This document shows, one piece after another, positions 62,194 through 64,000 of a stretch of 64,000 nt of DNA (the first letter of the stretch is position 1; every line of letters starts with the position of its first letter). The notes below the pieces were generated by a model, which ran no database searches, was not told where the DNA came from, and saw only the letters and a list, made by a program, of their open reading frames with translations. The translations under genes were made by a program, and so were the position numbers. The stretch comes from Apostichopus japonicus (taxonomy: Eukaryota; Echinodermata; Holothuroidea; Aspidochirotida; Stichopodidae): NCBI RefSeq assembly GCF_037975245.1, contig NC_092580.1, positions 30,806,001 to 30,870,000 of the forward strand, in the 5' to 3' direction.

Positions 62194-64000
62194 TGGAAGA
62201 GCTACTTGAGGATGTAAAATGGGAATTCTGAAAATGAAAAGAGATTGACAATGACCCACAAGTATAAACATTAGACATTAATGACTTATAATTCATCTTG
62301 CCTTAAATTATCACTGTGTTCATACAGGATAACGAGCTTGTCATCAAACAATGTGAGGTTACTCTGGTCACTTGGGTATCTGATCTTGGCCCATTCACAT
62401 ACAGTGTACAGTTCATGTTTTGATGTTGAGCCTGTTATCAAACAACTTATATCTCTCTGCTTTCCCTCAGAAAAAAGAGATGTCAGACATATGGAAAGTC
62501 TCTTCTCAGAATCTCTGAAGTACTTGACTTAGGAGCAGGAGTGTGGGAACTCACCCCCCCCCCCCCTCTTGGCCCCAATTTTTGTTCAGATTGTTCTAAA
62601 ACAACACACATACATTGTGGTTCAAAGATTACAACATTTTAATAGCATCATTTTGCACCTAACCTTCTTATCCAGCATCCCTTCGGTTAGACTCCTCCCC
62701 AGAACTGACAACAGCCAACATAGCTCACCATGCAGTGTGTTCATATGGGTTGTGGCCTGTGATCTAATAACGTTCTCATCATCAGACTAGAATCCGATGG
62801 TGAGAATATTATCCCATGTGAACACAATGTAAACCGTGACCCAACCGACTCTTAAGATCCCTCCCCTCACATACCTACTATTTTACCAAGCAGCATATGT
62901 CCTAACAGTATCATTAAATGAAACTTACGGCCACACTTTTTATAAGTCAAGACTACACACCTGTGACTTATTTTCACAATGTGCGGAAACCTACCCACAC
63001 ATATCAGTAGGATCTAGGGCTCCAGTGTATGATAACGTACAAACCTATTCACGGCAAACTGTTCCAATGAAGCAGTTATTAATGAATGCAACAGAGCATA
63101 TCAGGCAACCATTCTTTAAGTTTGTTTTCATTTTGCTTTTCAAACTTGTTCTTCATAATTTAAATACAAGTATGCACAATCAAACTTAAGTGATTGAGGT
63201 TCTTTGACTGAGAAAGAAAGCAGATGTTACTAATTATGCAAACTAGTACCTGTATAAATATTGAATTGTAGAGCTAACAGAAGGACTTAAGACTCTGAGA
63301 AAATGGCCTCCTGACAACTGTTTATCTGTTCCTTCCATCTCTATTTGACAATTCTGTACCAGCTTATCTTAATGAGTGTACATTCCCCATGTCATTAGGC
63401 TTTGTTAATCAAGTTTCTTTTCTATTCTGATGCCTACCAAAAATCACAATTAATATTATGTTAAATGTTTCAGCTTTTTCATAAGACAAATAAATTTGAA
63501 AGGACTATGCAAGCAGTAACGATTTTCAACCAAAGCTCAAATACATACATGTGTTTATCAATTGATAATTTGGTGGTGCCTCACTGTTTCAAGTTTATTT
63601 TGACCATTTTCACAACAAACAAAAATTCCATTACTATTTTACATATGTGCATAGACAATACATGGCTTGGAATGTATGTTTAGGACTGAAAATTTTCAAA
63701 TTTGTCTGCTCTCGATGAGGAGCAATCTTGTGACATATTACATCTATAAATTGATGAGGGAAAAAATGCTCACTAGGCAGTACCACGTACCTGTTGAAAC
63801 GATCCCCTTGTCTCTGGTCTAGCATTGTGAGGATGTCTATGTTTCTTATGCATATTGTGTATATCTGAGCCAAAGCTGAAAGACGGCATTTCAAAATGGA
63901 AGCCATTGCCAAAACCGTTCTCAAACAGATTATCAAAGAGTTCATAATCGCCGTTCACGTCATCCCAAAAGTCATAATCAAAAGAAAATCTTCCTCGTAC
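62194..64000 (-). CDS. partial gene entering from the right edge, Phe/Asp/His-rich; possibly a DnaJ-family C-terminal region
   Basis: Two minus-strand exons are supported. The first is 64000-63791 (open at the edge, 70 codons, ending CAG|GTACGT). The second is 62227-62194, 34 nt, with acceptor TTTTCAG and donor CCA|GTGAGT; phases agree (0, then 1). The encoded stretch contains RFSFDYDFWDD, ELFDNLFENGFGNGFHFE and a His/Lys/Arg cluster (HKKHRHPH), then Asn-Ser-His-Phe-Thr followed by a serine run. Low-complexity Phe/Gly/Asp regions of this kind follow the J domain in DNAJB9-like co-chaperones. No J domain is in view, so the identity is a guess. Later exons were not located. Confidence 0.4.

Overview
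This is an AT-rich, intron-rich animal nuclear segment. Four spliced protein-coding genes can be read exon by exon, with splice phases that agree at every junction. All four products have clear vertebrate counterparts (NUDT5, CCDC51/MITOK, ALAS, POLR1G). The genome is also full of short inverted-repeat transposon remnants. Together these suggest a deuterostome marine invertebrate, most likely an echinoderm. A holothurian (sea cucumber) is my best guess, but that rests on the look of the dispersed repeats, not on a search. There are no prokaryotic operons, CRISPR arrays or viral genes here.

Layout: (1) 1553-8554, minus strand: NUDT5-type ADP-sugar pyrophosphatase, 8 coding exons, 230 aa, with a probable 5'UTR exon ending at 11051. 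(2) 12510-14778, plus strand: CCDC51/MITOK, the mitochondrial potassium channel subunit, 2 coding exons, 396 aa. NUDT5 and CCDC51 are divergent. (3) 20816-31188, minus strand: 5-aminolevulinate synthase, 11 coding exons including a 27-nt mini-exon, 562 aa. It has a plausible 5'UTR exon and promoter at about 32818-33100. Its 3' end converges on CCDC51. (4) About 33100-42700: a 9.6-kb stretch with no recognisable gene, containing one 88-bp hairpin-type inverted repeat. (5) 42701-46890: four inverted-repeat elements in 4.2 kb, one of them split by a nested hAT-type insertion. (6) 48149-56477, plus strand: POLR1G (RNA polymerase I subunit RPA34/PAF49/CD3EAP), 7 coding exons, 311 aa, carrying a 1.64-kb hAT-type element in intron 5. 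(7) 62194-64000, minus strand: the 3' part of a gene that continues beyond the right edge and is not firmly identified.

The genes are housekeeping functions that look unrelated: ADP-ribose/ADP-sugar clearance, mitochondrial K+ flux, the first step of haem synthesis and rRNA transcription. The more novel material lies in fine structure. This includes a duplicated 9-residue exon module in ALAS, a four-pentamer heat-shock element in its presumed leader, a recent 49-residue duplication in the POLR1G tail, hammerhead-ribozyme-like repeats, and transposons with exact target-site duplications.
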